From a virus, in IMG/VR virus record IMGVR_UViG_3300031825_000022, positions 1-44,307 of that record: a DNA stretch of 44,307 nt; one strand, 5' to 3'. Both the position numbers and the translations under genes were made by a program. Shown here piece after piece: positions 13,544-21,955 of this stretch (within the stretch, counting starts at the first letter, position 1; every line of letters starts with the position of its first letter). Below the pieces are notes generated by a model that saw only the letters and a list, made by a program, of their open reading frames with translations, searched no databases and had not been told where the DNA came from.

Positions 13544-15452
13544 TGGATATGGCGGCTCCAGCGCCAAGGCAGAGCAGCCTCAGGTCGAGGACGCAAAGCT
13601 CATCCCGGACGAAGAACTCATCAAGACCGTGCGTGAGTACGTATGCGAGGCACAGGATGCGCGCCGTGACCGCATCGGCATGAACCGCCGCAACTGGGAG
13701 ATGTACTACGGACGGCAGGATTGGTCTCATAAGGAAGAGGGCCAATCCATGGAATTCTTGCCGAAGACCGGGCAGGCTGTGGAGCAGTTCTCGGCTTTCG
13801 TCAAGAAGGCCCTCACCCAGTTCGGTGACTGGTTCAGCGTCGAGACGCCTCAGGGCTCCCCACTCTCTGGCGATCAAGCTCGCAACCTGCTGCAAGCCTA
13901 CCTTGATCAAATCATTATCCAGCCCAACAAGACCGCGAACTTCGCCACGATCATCTCCGACACCTTGAAGGGCGGGATGCTCGAATCGTTCCTCATCATC
14001 AAGATCCACGGCCAACGCATCAACGAGCCTATTTACGTGGCAGAGGGAGAGAACCGCGACAAGCTGGTGCGCAAGATCCGCAAGGTATGGCGCCCGCGTA
14101 TCGACATCATCCCGAGCGAGGACTACTACCCGGACCCGACTGGGCGTAACCTCTACGAGATCCACCGCGTGGAGCGCGACCTTGTGGACGTGCAGGCTAT
14201 GGCCGCGCAGGGCGTCTACGATAAGGCGGTGGTGGACAAGATCCAAGAAGACTTTACCAAAGAGAACGACCGCGACACCAAGCGACCTGCTGACCGCAAC
14301 CAGAACTACGCCTCGTCGCCTTCCATGCGCAAGCGCATCGTCATCGAAGAGGTGTATGGCACGATCCTGAACCAAAAGGGTGAGGTGGTCTACGAGAACG
14401 CTGTCTGCGCTATCGCCAACGAGAAGTACGTGATTCGCAAGCCCGAGCCCAATCCGTTCTGGCATGGCCGCTGCCCAATCCTTGCTGTCCCCCTCATTCG
14501 CGTGCCCTTCACGGTGTGGGGCCGCGCCCTTTTCGATCAAGCCTCGTCGCTGAACCAAGCGATGAACGAACTGTTCAACCTCATGCTTGACGGCGGTATC
14601 GCTGAGGTGTGGGGCGTGCGGCAGGTTCGCACCGACTGGTTGGAAGACCCGCGCCAAGTCAGCGGGGGCATTCCGCAGACCGCTACCCTCGCCATTCGCA
14701 GCGACGTACCCGTTGGCGGCAAGGTCGTGGAGAACGTGACCACAGGGGGCGTGCCTCAAGAGGCCATGCAGATGTTCCAATTGGCTGACCGAGAGTTTCA
14801 GTCGGCTGCGATGACCAATGACGTGCGGCTGGGTTCGTTGCCTCCGCGTCAGGTGAAGGCTACGGAGATCGTGGAGTCCAGCACGTCGAGCGCGACGATG
14901 GTAGACGCTCTCACCTCTGACATCGAGCGCGAACTGATCGACGTGGCGCTGGAGATGATGTTCCTGAACATCATGCAGAACGCCGACGATCTGGGCGCTG
15001 ACGAGATCGTGGATCTCATTGGTACCAACGCCGCTTTCGAATTGGCCAACATGACCGCTGCTGAAAGGTTTGCGGCATTCGGCAAGTTCACCAAGTTCAA
15101 GGCCAGCGGCGTGAGTGGCACTCTGAACAAGGTGCGGGATTTCCAGAAGCTGATGGCCGTGATGCAGGCCGTGGGCGCGAATCCGGTGCTGATGCAGGCT
15201 TTCATGGAGCGCTACTCGCCACAGAAAATGCTCTCGTTCATCATGAAGAGCGTGAACCTCGACCCGACTGACATTCAGAACTCGCCGGAAGAAATGGCCA
15301 TGACGAAGCAGCGCATGGAACAGATGAGCCAGATGTCCCAGATTACCGGGGGCACCGCACAACAAGCCTCACCCCAAGCAGGTATGGCTGGCACCCAGTC
15401 GGAGATTGCCCAGAACGCTAACCCGTCTGGCGGTCCCGGCATCAATATGTGA
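13506..15452 (+). CDS. Portal (head-tail connector) protein
   Basis: The 648-aa protein forms the portal ring through which DNA enters and leaves. Its position directly after the terminase and ahead of the scaffold and capsid genes, and its length, fit podovirus portals. Recognisable elements are NRRNWEMYYGRQDWSHKEEG near the start (exit/stem region), the mid-region FDQASSLNQAMNELFNLMLD typical of such portals, and a Gln/Met-rich C-terminal tail. No good Shine-Dalgarno is seen before the ATG at 13506, so the exact start is less certain. Confidence 0.88.
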   Translation: MARAKKSQTSQTDGYGGSSAKAEQPQVEDAKLIPDEELIKTVREYVCEAQDARRDRIGMNRRNWEMYYGRQDWSHKEEGQSMEFLPKTGQAVEQFSAFVKKALTQFGDWFSVETPQGSPLSGDQARNLLQAYLDQIIIQPNKTANFATIISDTLKGGMLESFLIIKIHGQRINEPIYVAEGENRDKLVRKIRKVWRPRIDIIPSEDYYPDPTGRNLYEIHRVERDLVDVQAMAAQGVYDKAVVDKIQEDFTKENDRDTKRPADRNQNYASSPSMRKRIVIEEVYGTILNQKGEVVYENAVCAIANEKYVIRKPEPNPFWHGRCPILAVPLIRVPFTVWGRALFDQASSLNQAMNELFNLMLDGGIAEVWGVRQVRTDWLEDPRQVSGGIPQTATLAIRSDVPVGGKVVENVTTGGVPQEAMQMFQLADREFQSAAMTNDVRLGSLPPRQVKATEIVESSTSSATMVDALTSDIERELIDVALEMMFLNIMQNADDLGADEIVDLIGTNAAFELANMTAAERFAAFGKFTKFKASGVSGTLNKVRDFQKLMAVMQAVGANPVLMQAFMERYSPQKMLSFIMKSVNLDPTDIQNSPEEMAMTKQRMEQMSQMSQITGGTAQQASPQAGMAGTQSEIAQNANPSGGPGINM

Positions 15453-15474
15453 GCACCCCAACTGGAGATTCATC

Positions 15475-15612
15475 ATGCTCAATTTCACCAAAGAAAAGCT
15501 GCTGGCTTTGCTCAAGCTGCGCACCACGTGGACTGTCATCGGCGCTTTCGTCGGGCAGGCCGTGCCCTTCACCAATCTATTCGATGCCGTAAAGGCACTC
15601 GCGGGTTTTTAA
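15475..15612 (+). CDS. 45-aa hydrophobic protein
   Basis: The ATG at 15475 follows CTGGAGA. After MLNFTKEKLLALLKLRTTW comes a moderately hydrophobic segment, TVIGAFVGQAVPFTNLFDAV. It may be a small membrane or virion protein; no family is recognised. It lies between the portal and a TTG-started gene. Confidence 0.5.
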   Translation: MLNFTKEKLLALLKLRTTWTVIGAFVGQAVPFTNLFDAVKALAGF

Positions 15613-15633
15613 CGCATCCAGCAGGAGACAGCC

Positions 15634-15879
15634 TTGGAAGCCATCTACACAAAGCGGATTCATGAGTGGACGAAGTGGTACATGTACCATCACTCGTCCA
15701 TGAAAAATGCCCCGCTGGAGAAGAGGGTCGAGTTCATGGAGAAGGCGCTTCATGGCCTGATGGAGTTGATGTGCCTGACCTACGAAGAGATCGAGCGCGT
15801 TGACGTGGGCCGCGACAAGCCCATTCAGATTCTTCTGCCCACTGGGGTGGACTTCAACGAGCCCATCCGCGCAAAATGA
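15634..15879 (+). CDS. Hypothetical protein (81 aa) with TTG start
   Basis: CAGGAGA precedes a TTG codon at 15634 at the normal distance, and the first ATG in frame is much further in, so TTG is the best start. The product is helical with many Met/His/Lys residues (RVEFMEKALHGLMELMCLTY) and ends in a beta-like ILLPTGVDF. Its stop overlaps the start of the next gene (ATGA). Unknown function in head assembly. Confidence 0.6.
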   Translation: MEAIYTKRIHEWTKWYMYHHSSMKNAPLEKRVEFMEKALHGLMELMCLTYEEIERVDVGRDKPIQILLPTGVDFNEPIRAK

Positions 15880-16148
15880 ACTCCACTCTAGAAGGTCGTC
15901 TAAACAAGGTGCAAGCTGCGGCGAGAGCCGGGCTGGCGCGCCTTGTTGCCGACCGTGAATCCCGCATCATCAGCCGCCTAGTTGCAGCGTACCGGGGTGG
16001 CACCCTCAAGAACGAGGATCTGTGGGGCGGTATCGCCTCCATCTCTGAACTGAGGCACATGAGCGCTGAATCTGACCACGATTACATGCAGGCAGAGAGC
16101 GCTCTTTCCAACCACACAGCAGGAGCAGACCATGGCAACGAAAGTTGA
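15876..16148 (+). CDS. Hypothetical helical protein (90 aa)
   Basis: The ATG at 15876 overlaps the previous stop in an ATGA arrangement. The N-terminal two thirds are helical and basic (NKVQAAARAGLARLVADRES). The 3' end overlaps the scaffold gene start by 17 nt. It is expressed as part of the head cluster; no family is recognised. Confidence 0.6.
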   Translation: MNSTLEGRLNKVQAAARAGLARLVADRESRIISRLVAAYRGGTLKNEDLWGGIASISELRHMSAESDHDYMQAESALSNHTAGADHGNES

Positions 16149-16911
16149 CAAGCCCGTCGCCAAGCCGACCGACAAGGACGTGCTGGACCCGAACCACCCG
16201 TTCAACGATGCGGACCCAGACAACCCCAATGACGGGATCGACCCGGATACCGGTAAGAAGGTCACGGCCAAGGCCGGTGATGGCCCGAAGCGCGTCAAGA
16301 TCAAGGTGGGCGACAACGAACTGGAGACCGATGAAGCCAGCGGCGCCGCCATCACTGCGCTGATGAAGCAGAATTCGGATCTCTACGCCTACCTGAAGTC
16401 CATTCAGACCACGCCTGCCAAGAAGGAAGAGCCGAAAGAGAAGGCCAAGGACTACGACTGGGACACCGAACTGTTCGTGAACCCCAAGGAAGCCCTCGCC
16501 CGGCTGCGCTCCGAGATCAAGGCCGAAGTAAAGGCCGAAATGACCGAGGCGTATAACGGCGCGGAGACCGAAAAGGAGTTCTGGCGCACTTTCTACAAGC
16601 AGCACGAGAGCCTGAAGGAACATGACACCTTTGTGAAGGCCATCCTGCAACGCGACTACAAGAAAATCGCGGATTTGCCCGCTTCGGAGGCCGCTGAGAA
16701 GCTGGCAGAGGCCGTAAAACGCGAGATCCTGAAGATGACGGGCGGAAAATCGCACTCGGATGCGGATGATAGGCCACTTGAAGGTGGGTCTACTCGTGCA
16801 AACGCAAAACCTTCTGGACAAAAGGGTGAAGATGTGATTCCATCCATCGGAGAACTCATCAGGCAGCGTCAACGCCGCATGCGTGAGGCTACTTTCCACA
16901 AGGAGAAATAA
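16132..16911 (+). CDS. Capsid scaffolding protein
   Basis: This 259-aa protein sits immediately before the major capsid gene and has the composition of a scaffold: Asp/Pro-rich N-terminus (DPNHPFNDADPDNPNDGIDP), highly charged helical middle (KAEVKAEMTEAYNGAETEKE), and a basic C-terminus (RQRQRRMREATFHKEK) that would bind the capsid protein. The length is close to T7 gp9. The start at 16132 has AGGAG upstream. Confidence 0.8.
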   Translation: MATKVDKPVAKPTDKDVLDPNHPFNDADPDNPNDGIDPDTGKKVTAKAGDGPKRVKIKVGDNELETDEASGAAITALMKQNSDLYAYLKSIQTTPAKKEEPKEKAKDYDWDTELFVNPKEALARLRSEIKAEVKAEMTEAYNGAETEKEFWRTFYKQHESLKEHDTFVKAILQRDYKKIADLPASEAAEKLAEAVKREILKMTGGKSHSDADDRPLEGGSTRANAKPSGQKGEDVIPSIGELIRQRQRRMREATFHKEK

Positions 16912-16913
16912 TC

Positions 16914-17858
16914 ATGGCCCAGTTCACTTGGACTTTCGACATGCCCACGGGTGTGTGGAAGAACCATGCCCTCTCCGCCAAAATCTATCAATCCTCGGTG
17001 GAAGAGTCCGTTTTCATGGACTACGTTCGCCCGGTTGACGGTTTCGGGCGGCAGATGGGCGAATCCATCACCCTGAAGCGCGTCTCGGCCATTGCCGAAC
17101 CGACCTCCCCGAACCTGACGGAAGGTATCCGCATCCCCGAAGACAACCTGACGCTCTCGACTCGGGCGATCACGGTGGTCGAAGTGGGCCGCGCAGTGCC
17201 CTTCACCTCGTTCGCGGAAGACCTCTCTGACTTCAACGTCGAGAACACGGTCCAAGGTGAACTGAAGCGCCAGATGAAGCTGGCCCTCGACACGAAGGCC
17301 GCTGCTGCCTTCAAGACGGCCCAGATCAAGTACGCCATCACCGGCCTCGCCTCCTCGAACATCACCACCAACGGGGTGTTCGGCGCGACTTCGACTGCGA
17401 ACATGAACGTGTTCCACGCTGAAGAAATCCGCGACTACCTCTACGACACGCTGCGTGCGCCGGCCTTTATGGGCGACGACTACGTAGGCATCTTCCGCAC
17501 TCGCGGCATCCGTGGCCTGAAGCGCGATCCGGACTGGGAAGAATGGCACAAGTACACCGATCCGGCTGCCAAGTTCAACTCGGAAGTCGGTCGGATGGAG
17601 TCGATCCGCTTCGTGGAAACCAACCACGCGGCTGCCCTCGGCAACGTGGGTACCGGCTCGGTGCTGGGTGAAGGTGTGGTGTTCGGCGCTGACGCCGTGG
17701 CGATGGCGGAAGCCCTGACCCCGGAACTGCGCGCCGCAATGCCGCAGGACTTCGGGCGCCAACGCGCTGTTGCGTGGTACGGCATCCTCGAATTCGCCAC
17801 CATCTGGGACACCGGCAACGCTGGCGAGGCCAAGATCGTTCACGTGGGTTCCCTGTAA
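16914..17858 (+). CDS. Major capsid protein
   Basis: The 314-aa product follows the scaffold gene by 2 nt and is preceded by AAGGAG. It has a HK97-type composition: an N-terminal arm, a loop region with VRPVDGFGRQMGESITLKRV, a helical spine (LKRQMKLALDTKAAAAFKTA), and a C-terminal beta part with GEGVVFGADAVAMAEAL. The identification rests on position and general pattern, as is usual for capsid proteins. Confidence 0.85.
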   Translation: MAQFTWTFDMPTGVWKNHALSAKIYQSSVEESVFMDYVRPVDGFGRQMGESITLKRVSAIAEPTSPNLTEGIRIPEDNLTLSTRAITVVEVGRAVPFTSFAEDLSDFNVENTVQGELKRQMKLALDTKAAAAFKTAQIKYAITGLASSNITTNGVFGATSTANMNVFHAEEIRDYLYDTLRAPAFMGDDYVGIFRTRGIRGLKRDPDWEEWHKYTDPAAKFNSEVGRMESIRFVETNHAAALGNVGTGSVLGEGVVFGADAVAMAEALTPELRAAMPQDFGRQRAVAWYGILEFATIWDTGNAGEAKIVHVGSL

Positions 17859-17887
17859 TCCGCCCACCTGACCCAAAGGAGAAAATC

Positions 17888-18307
17888 ATGGCCTACTCTG
17901 AAAAGCAACTCGTCAACCTCAACGAGACCGCACTGACGCTGGCATCCACCGGCATCAAGGCTCGCTGGCATCCGGGCACCATGCCCGCCACCATTCGCCG
18001 CTGGGGCCTGACGCTCGAAGCTGCCACCTCCGTTACGGCTGCGGTGGTTGTGCTGAAGAAGCGCCCGACTCCGGGCTCCGCTTCGGGGGAAGTCGTCCTC
18101 TCGACGCTGACGCTCGCTACGGCAGAAGCTGCTGGCAACACGGTTTACTCGAACAACCTGAACGCCCAGATCTTGGCGGGCGAACAGGTCATTGTGGAAG
18201 TGACCACGGCAGCCACCGGCGGCGCTACAACCTACGCCTTCCTCGAATTCGATCCCGATTGGGATACGCCTGCGAATGCGAAGGCCAGCGTCATCGACCG
18301 AGAATAA
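17888..18307 (+). CDS. Small head protein, possible decoration protein (139 aa)
   Basis: The ATG at 17888 follows AAAGGAGAA. It is beta-rich with many Ala/Thr residues (VTAAVVVLKKRPTPGSASGE, then GEQVIVEVTTAATGGATT). It comes directly after the capsid gene, the usual place of a decoration or head-fibre protein; this is inference from order and composition. Confidence 0.6.
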   Translation: MAYSEKQLVNLNETALTLASTGIKARWHPGTMPATIRRWGLTLEAATSVTAAVVVLKKRPTPGSASGEVVLSTLTLATAEAAGNTVYSNNLNAQILAGEQVIVEVTTAATGGATTYAFLEFDPDWDTPANAKASVIDRE

Positions 18308-18330
18308 TTTTTACCGAGTCCTTCTACCCA

Positions 18331-18402
18331 ACCTGCTCCGCTGTACTCGGCAGCCCCTTGAATCCCCGGTGCAACACCGGGGGGAGGGCTAAGGCAGCAG
18401 GT
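18331..18402 (+). promoter_or_regulatory. Three-step stem-loop ahead of the next head gene
   Basis: Nested exact arms are visible: ACCTGCT (18331-18337) with AGCAGGT (18396-18402), AGCCC (18352-18356) with GGGCT (18386-18390), and CCCCGGTG (18364-18371) with CACCGGGG (18375-18382), with a CAA loop. No T-tract follows. The Shine-Dalgarno AAGGAG of the next gene starts 3 nt after the outer arm. It may stabilise or attenuate the capsid mRNA. Confidence 0.65.
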
Positions 18403-18416
18403 CAAGGAGTAATATC

Positions 18417-18755
18417 ATGGCTGTTACTTGGCTCGCTACCGTCATCTCGCATCGCATCGAAGGCAAGCGCAAGATCGCTGTCGTCAACCTCACCACTTCC
18501 GGCTCTGGCAACACCTACACCGCTGGTGGCGATGCTCCCCCGTCTTTCGGAAACCTCGGCATGAAGCGCAACGTGGAAGTGATTCGCTTCTTCGACACGT
18601 CGCAAGAGGGCTACCTGTACACGTGGGATAGCGTCAACAACAAGATCAAGATTTTCAAGGACGAGGCGACGGCTGCTGATGCCCCGCTGACCCAAGTGGA
18701 CGCCGCAACTGCCCTGAACAGCAAGAGCATCTACGCAGAAGTCGTAGGCTTCTGA
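18417..18755 (+). CDS. Small virion-region protein (112 aa)
   Basis: The ATG at 18417 follows CAAGGAG. A beta-rich protein: SHRIEGKRKIAVVNLTTSGS, then GNTYTAGGDAPP, and VEVIRFFDTSQEGYLYTWDS. This resembles small head-completion or decoration proteins found after the capsid gene in many phages, with no firm family name. Confidence 0.6.
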   Translation: MAVTWLATVISHRIEGKRKIAVVNLTTSGSGNTYTAGGDAPPSFGNLGMKRNVEVIRFFDTSQEGYLYTWDSVNNKIKIFKDEATAADAPLTQVDAATALNSKSIYAEVVGF

Positions 18756-18782
18756 TCCTCAACGCCAACATGGAGAGACACC

Positions 18783-19133
18783 ATGGCATTCACTCAAGTC
18801 GTTCATCACATGACAAAGAGCGAGGGTTCGAACTCGTATCGAATCACCCGTATCACCCCCGTTACCCGCCTCTCCGAATCCGGAGAGGTGGTGCTTTTGC
18901 AGGGGGGCCGTATCCTCGATGCAGGGGGTGCGCCGCTTGAATCTCCGCCGGCATGGGCCTACGCCGCGATGAGCAAGATGTCCGCCGCAGCGCTCAAGGA
19001 AGTCGGCTTCAACGCCGTGCCCGAGAAGCCCGCGAAGGCCCCAGACTTCCTCGATCCCGATCTCGTTGCGCAGAAGCGCGATGAACTGGCGGAGCGTCGG
19101 GGCCAACGCCGCAACTCGCGCGGCAGGGAGTAA
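18783..19133 (+). CDS. Hypothetical protein (116 aa)
   Basis: The ATG at 18783 has GGAGAG upstream. The N-terminal half is beta-rich (SNSYRITRITPVTRLSESGE); the C-terminal half is charged and helical with a very basic end (ELAERRGQRRNSRGRE). It is four nucleotides from the next gene. A head-tail adaptor is possible from position. Confidence 0.55.
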   Translation: MAFTQVVHHMTKSEGSNSYRITRITPVTRLSESGEVVLLQGGRILDAGGAPLESPPAWAYAAMSKMSAAALKEVGFNAVPEKPAKAPDFLDPDLVAQKRDELAERRGQRRNSRGRE

Positions 19134-19136
19134 ATC

Positions 19137-19496
19137 ATGGCTGTCGTCAACCCCACCCAGCGATGGGCAGGCAAGCGCGTCTCGAAGACCTCGTGGACGC
19201 CGCTCGCCAATGGCGACACCGGCCTCCCGCAGACCGGCGCTCGCTTGGCCGACAAAACTGTACAGATCCTCGGCACTTTCGGGGCCGGTGGCTCCGTGAA
19301 TATCGAGGGATCGAACGATGGCGGCACTACGTGGGCCATCCTCAACGACTCGCGTGGTGAGGGCAATGCCCTGACCTTCACGTCAGCCGACATGCGCGAG
19401 GTGCTCGAAGTCCCTGAGATGATCCGCCCCAACGTGACGGCTGGCGACGGCACGACCGCCCTGACCGTTATCCTGATTGAAACCACTTCTGCGTGA
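19137..19496 (+). CDS. Hypothetical beta-rich virion protein (119 aa)
   Basis: The ATG at 19137 follows GGGAG. Sequences such as DKTVQILGTFGAGGSVNIEG and SNDGGTTWAILNDSRG are typical of beta-sandwich decoration or head-tail joining proteins. The stop is close to the start of the coiled-coil gene. Function unknown. Confidence 0.6.
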   Translation: MAVVNPTQRWAGKRVSKTSWTPLANGDTGLPQTGARLADKTVQILGTFGAGGSVNIEGSNDGGTTWAILNDSRGEGNALTFTSADMREVLEVPEMIRPNVTAGDGTTALTVILIETTSA

Positions 19497-19504
19497 GGCA
19501 CATT

Positions 19505-19969
19505 ATGGAACTCAAAGAAGCCCGTGCCATCTGCAAGCAGGCCGCAAGCATGTTCCGCGCCTTCGCCAAGCTGGAGGAGGCCGCTGAAGCCATCATCACC
19601 GCTGACAATCTGGAGAAGGAGCGCACCGAAGCCCGCGCCAAGGTCGAAGCGAAATTGACGGAAGCTATGGCTGCCTATGAGGCTGAGGTGGCGCGCAATC
19701 GCTCGACGCTGACCGAGATCGCCAATCAGGTGAAGTACGCACAGGGCGAGCACAAGAAGCTGGTGGCCAAGCTCTCCGAGAAGCAGGCAGAGGCTGAAGC
19801 CTCGTGCGTTGCCGCAATTGCGGTAGCGCGTAACAAGCAGGCGCTGGCTGAAGATGAAGCCCAGCGCGCCCTTGAATTCCTGACTGCTCGAAAGGACTCT
19901 CTGGAGAGCCAGATTCACTCTCTCGAAGCCAGCCTCGAAAAGATCAAGGCACGTGCAGCAGCGATCTGA
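19505..19969 (+). CDS. Coiled-coil protein (154 aa)
   Basis: The ATG at 19505 is preferred over an in-frame GTG 12 nt earlier; GAGG precedes it. Nearly the whole protein is a heptad-like helix rich in Ala, Glu and Lys (KLEEAAEAIITADNLEKERT to LESQIHSLEASLEKIKARAA), so it is likely a long coiled coil, as in tail fibres, chaperones or ejection-related proteins. It is the last gene before the intrinsic terminator at 20002. Confidence 0.6.
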   Translation: MELKEARAICKQAASMFRAFAKLEEAAEAIITADNLEKERTEARAKVEAKLTEAMAAYEAEVARNRSTLTEIANQVKYAQGEHKKLVAKLSEKQAEAEASCVAAIAVARNKQALAEDEAQRALEFLTARKDSLESQIHSLEASLEKIKARAAAI

Positions 19970-20001
19970 ACCCGCGTAGCTGTCTCCTGCGCGTGTCCTT
20001 G

Positions 20002-20037
20002 GGCCAGTCACCCATATGGGTTTCTGGCCTTTTTTTT
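20002..20037 (+). terminator. Rho-independent terminator after the head cluster
   Basis: GGCCAG (20002-20007) pairs with CTGGCC (20024-20029), with an inner ACCCAT/ATGGGT pairing, and is followed by eight T. It separates the head genes from the adhesin and tail genes. A GTTTAAAC palindrome follows immediately at 20039-20046. Confidence 0.9.
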
Positions 20038-20092
20038 GGTTTAAACTCGAAACCACTCCTTCCTTTTCAATCAGATCTTCGGGAGATTTATC

Positions 20093-20488
20093 ATGGCACT
20101 CGGAATGGTTACGAGTCTGCGCAACGCGATGCTTGACGCAATCACCACCTTTACCGGGGGCAGTGCGCTACTTCGCATCTATGACGGCTCCCGCCCTGCT
20201 ACCGGCGGCACGGCCACCACCCTGCTCGCGGAACTCACGTGCAACGCCACCTTCGCTCCCGCAGCATCTGGGGGCACGCTTACGCTGAACTCGATCACGC
20301 AGGATTCGTCGGCCAACGCCACCGGCACGGCCACGTGGTTCCGCCTCGTCAAGTCCGATGGCACGACCATTGTGCTCGATGGCAGCGTGGGCACCTCTGG
20401 CGCCGATCTCAACCTGAACTCGACCTCGATCTCTTCGGGCGCCGCAGTCAGTGTGACCTCTGCCGTCATCACCGCTGGCAACCCCTGA
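20093..20488 (+). CDS. Small virion-surface-type protein (131 aa)
   Basis: The ATG at 20093 follows GGGAGA. After a short helix (MVTSLRNAMLDAITTFTGGS) comes a Gly/Thr/Ser-rich beta part (LRIYDGSRPATGGTATTLLA; GTATWFRLVKSDGTTIVLDG). Similar proteins are common next to tail or fibre genes; their role is unknown. It is followed at 15 nt by the glycine-rich adhesin candidate. Confidence 0.6.
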   Translation: MALGMVTSLRNAMLDAITTFTGGSALLRIYDGSRPATGGTATTLLAELTCNATFAPAASGGTLTLNSITQDSSANATGTATWFRLVKSDGTTIVLDGSVGTSGADLNLNSTSISSGAAVSVTSAVITAGNP

Positions 20489-20503
20489 TCGTAGGGGCTT
20501 CTC

Positions 20504-21883
20504 GTGCCCACGATCATCCTCACCTCCGGCACAAGCTGGTCGGTACCCGCCGACTGGAATAGCTCGTCCAACACCATTGAAACGTGGGGTGGCGGAGGCG
20601 GTGGCGACTCGCAGGGCAACAACAATGGTGCTGGCGGGGGTGGCGGTGCCTACTCGCTCATCTCGAACCTCACCCTCACGCCCAGCAGTTCCGTCACGAT
20701 CCAGATCGGCGTGGCCGGCGCACGAGGAGGCCCCTCCGCTACCGCGCTAGTCGGCGGTGACACGTGGTTCAACGGCACGACCCTTGCGGGTGCTTCCTGC
20801 TCCGCCAAGGGGGGTGGCCCCGCATCCTCTAACACAGCAGGCACAGGCGGCGCCACAACGGGCGTAGGCACCACCAAGCGCGCAGGTGGCAATGGGGGTA
20901 CCGGAGCGGGTGGCTTTGGCGGCGGCGGTGGAGCGGCAGGCTATCCTTCCGCCGCCGGTGGCGCTGGCTCCAACGCCTCAGGCGCTGGCGGTGCTGGAGG
21001 TAACGGGGGCGCTACGGGCGGTGCAGGCGGCACGGCCTCTCAGACTGGCCAGACGGGCGGCGCCTCAGATGACGGCGGCGGCGGTGGAGGAGGCGGAGGT
21101 TCCGGCACCTCCTTTGCCAATGGCGGCACTGGTGGGGCTCCCGGCGGCGGCGGTGGAGGCATGGGCGGCGGGGGGGCCTCCAACCTCGCTGGCTCGGGCG
21201 CTGCTGGCCAGATCCGCATCACCTACACTGCGGCAGGTAACTCAGGCACCATCGCCTCCACACTCGGCTCTGCTACCTCAGCAATTTCTGCCCTTGAAAC
21301 TTTCTCAGGTACGGCTGCCTCCACGCTTGGCAATGCGACCTCCGCTGTCTCCGCCCTCGAAACTTTCACTGGCACGCTCGCCACAACCCTTGGCAATGCC
21401 ACTGCCGCCTTCTCTGGCAGCGTAGGCGCGCCTCCGACTGGCACTTGGGCCTCTACTCTCTCCGATGCTACTGGGGCGCTCTCCGGGGCCGTCATCAGCC
21501 CCGTAACGGGCACCCTCGCTATCACACTTGCTGGCGCAACCTCCGCCGCTTCCGGGCTAGAGACCTTCGCGGGCACCCTAGCTTCCACGCTGGGCAGCGC
21601 TACGGCATCCATGGCGGGCGCTCTCGCCTTCACCGGAAGCCTCGCCAGTACCCTCTCTGGCGCCACCTCCACGGCTTCAGGCACCGAAACCTTCGTGGGC
21701 GCCATCTCCAGCACGCTGGGAGACGCCACAGCGGCCTTCTCGGGCTCGAACCTGCTCGCCATCACCGGCACATGGGCCAGCACGCTAGGTAACGCCACCT
21801 CAGGCTTCACCGGCAACAACGGCGGCGCGACACCCGCTGCGGGTGAAGCTTTCGTGCCCTTGACACGACGCCGACGCCGCTAG
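20504..21883 (+). CDS. Glycine-rich, repeat-containing adhesin or fibre protein (459 aa)
   Basis: A GTG start at 20504 follows AGGGG. The N-terminal 45 residues (TSGTSWSVPADWNSSSNTIE) lead into a glycine-rich domain (about residues 28-245) with many GGG and GGxGG runs, as in polyglycine-II phage adhesin tips. Residues about 250-450 contain nine copies of a 21-23-residue repeat of the form G(T)xASTLGxATxAxSGxETF. The end is basic (PLTRRRRR). Composition and repeats suggest a surface-exposed receptor-binding or decoration fibre. Its place, between head and tail-tube genes, is unusual for a receptor-binding protein. Confidence 0.65.
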   Translation: MPTIILTSGTSWSVPADWNSSSNTIETWGGGGGGDSQGNNNGAGGGGGAYSLISNLTLTPSSSVTIQIGVAGARGGPSATALVGGDTWFNGTTLAGASCSAKGGGPASSNTAGTGGATTGVGTTKRAGGNGGTGAGGFGGGGGAAGYPSAAGGAGSNASGAGGAGGNGGATGGAGGTASQTGQTGGASDDGGGGGGGGGSGTSFANGGTGGAPGGGGGGMGGGGASNLAGSGAAGQIRITYTAAGNSGTIASTLGSATSAISALETFSGTAASTLGNATSAVSALETFTGTLATTLGNATAAFSGSVGAPPTGTWASTLSDATGALSGAVISPVTGTLAITLAGATSAASGLETFAGTLASTLGSATASMAGALAFTGSLASTLSGATSTASGTETFVGAISSTLGDATAAFSGSNLLAITGTWASTLGNATSGFTGNNGGATPAAGEAFVPLTRRRRR

Positions 21884-21909
21884 TTTAAACGCGGGCACCC
21901 TGCTATACT
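21860..21909 (+). promoter_or_regulatory. Candidate promoter for the tail genes
   Basis: An extended -10, TGCTATACT, lies at 21901-21909, about 45 nt before the tubular A start. GTTTAAAC is at 21883-21890 and TTGACA at 21860-21865 inside the end of the adhesin gene; TTGACA to TTTAAA is 18 nt. No good -35 stands at 17 nt from TATACT, so which -10 is used is unclear. Confidence 0.45.
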
Positions 21910-21955
21910 CTCTCCCTAGAAGTTGATAACTATCGACATTTGCGGGGAGTGCAGC

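Noticed and set aside
13497-15365. Long minus-strand open frame (622 codons) opposite the portal gene
   Set aside because: It mirrors the portal codons, is full of His/Leu/Val typical of antisense GC-rich DNA, and has no ribosome site. The portal frame explains the sequence.
16006-16899. Minus-strand frame opposite the scaffold gene
   Set aside because: Antisense shadow; the scaffold gene has correct ribosome site and neighbours.
20560-21220. GC-rich short tandem repeats as a CRISPR-like or satellite array
   Set aside because: They are codons for Gly-Gly-rich protein in a continuous reading frame, with no regular spacer structure.
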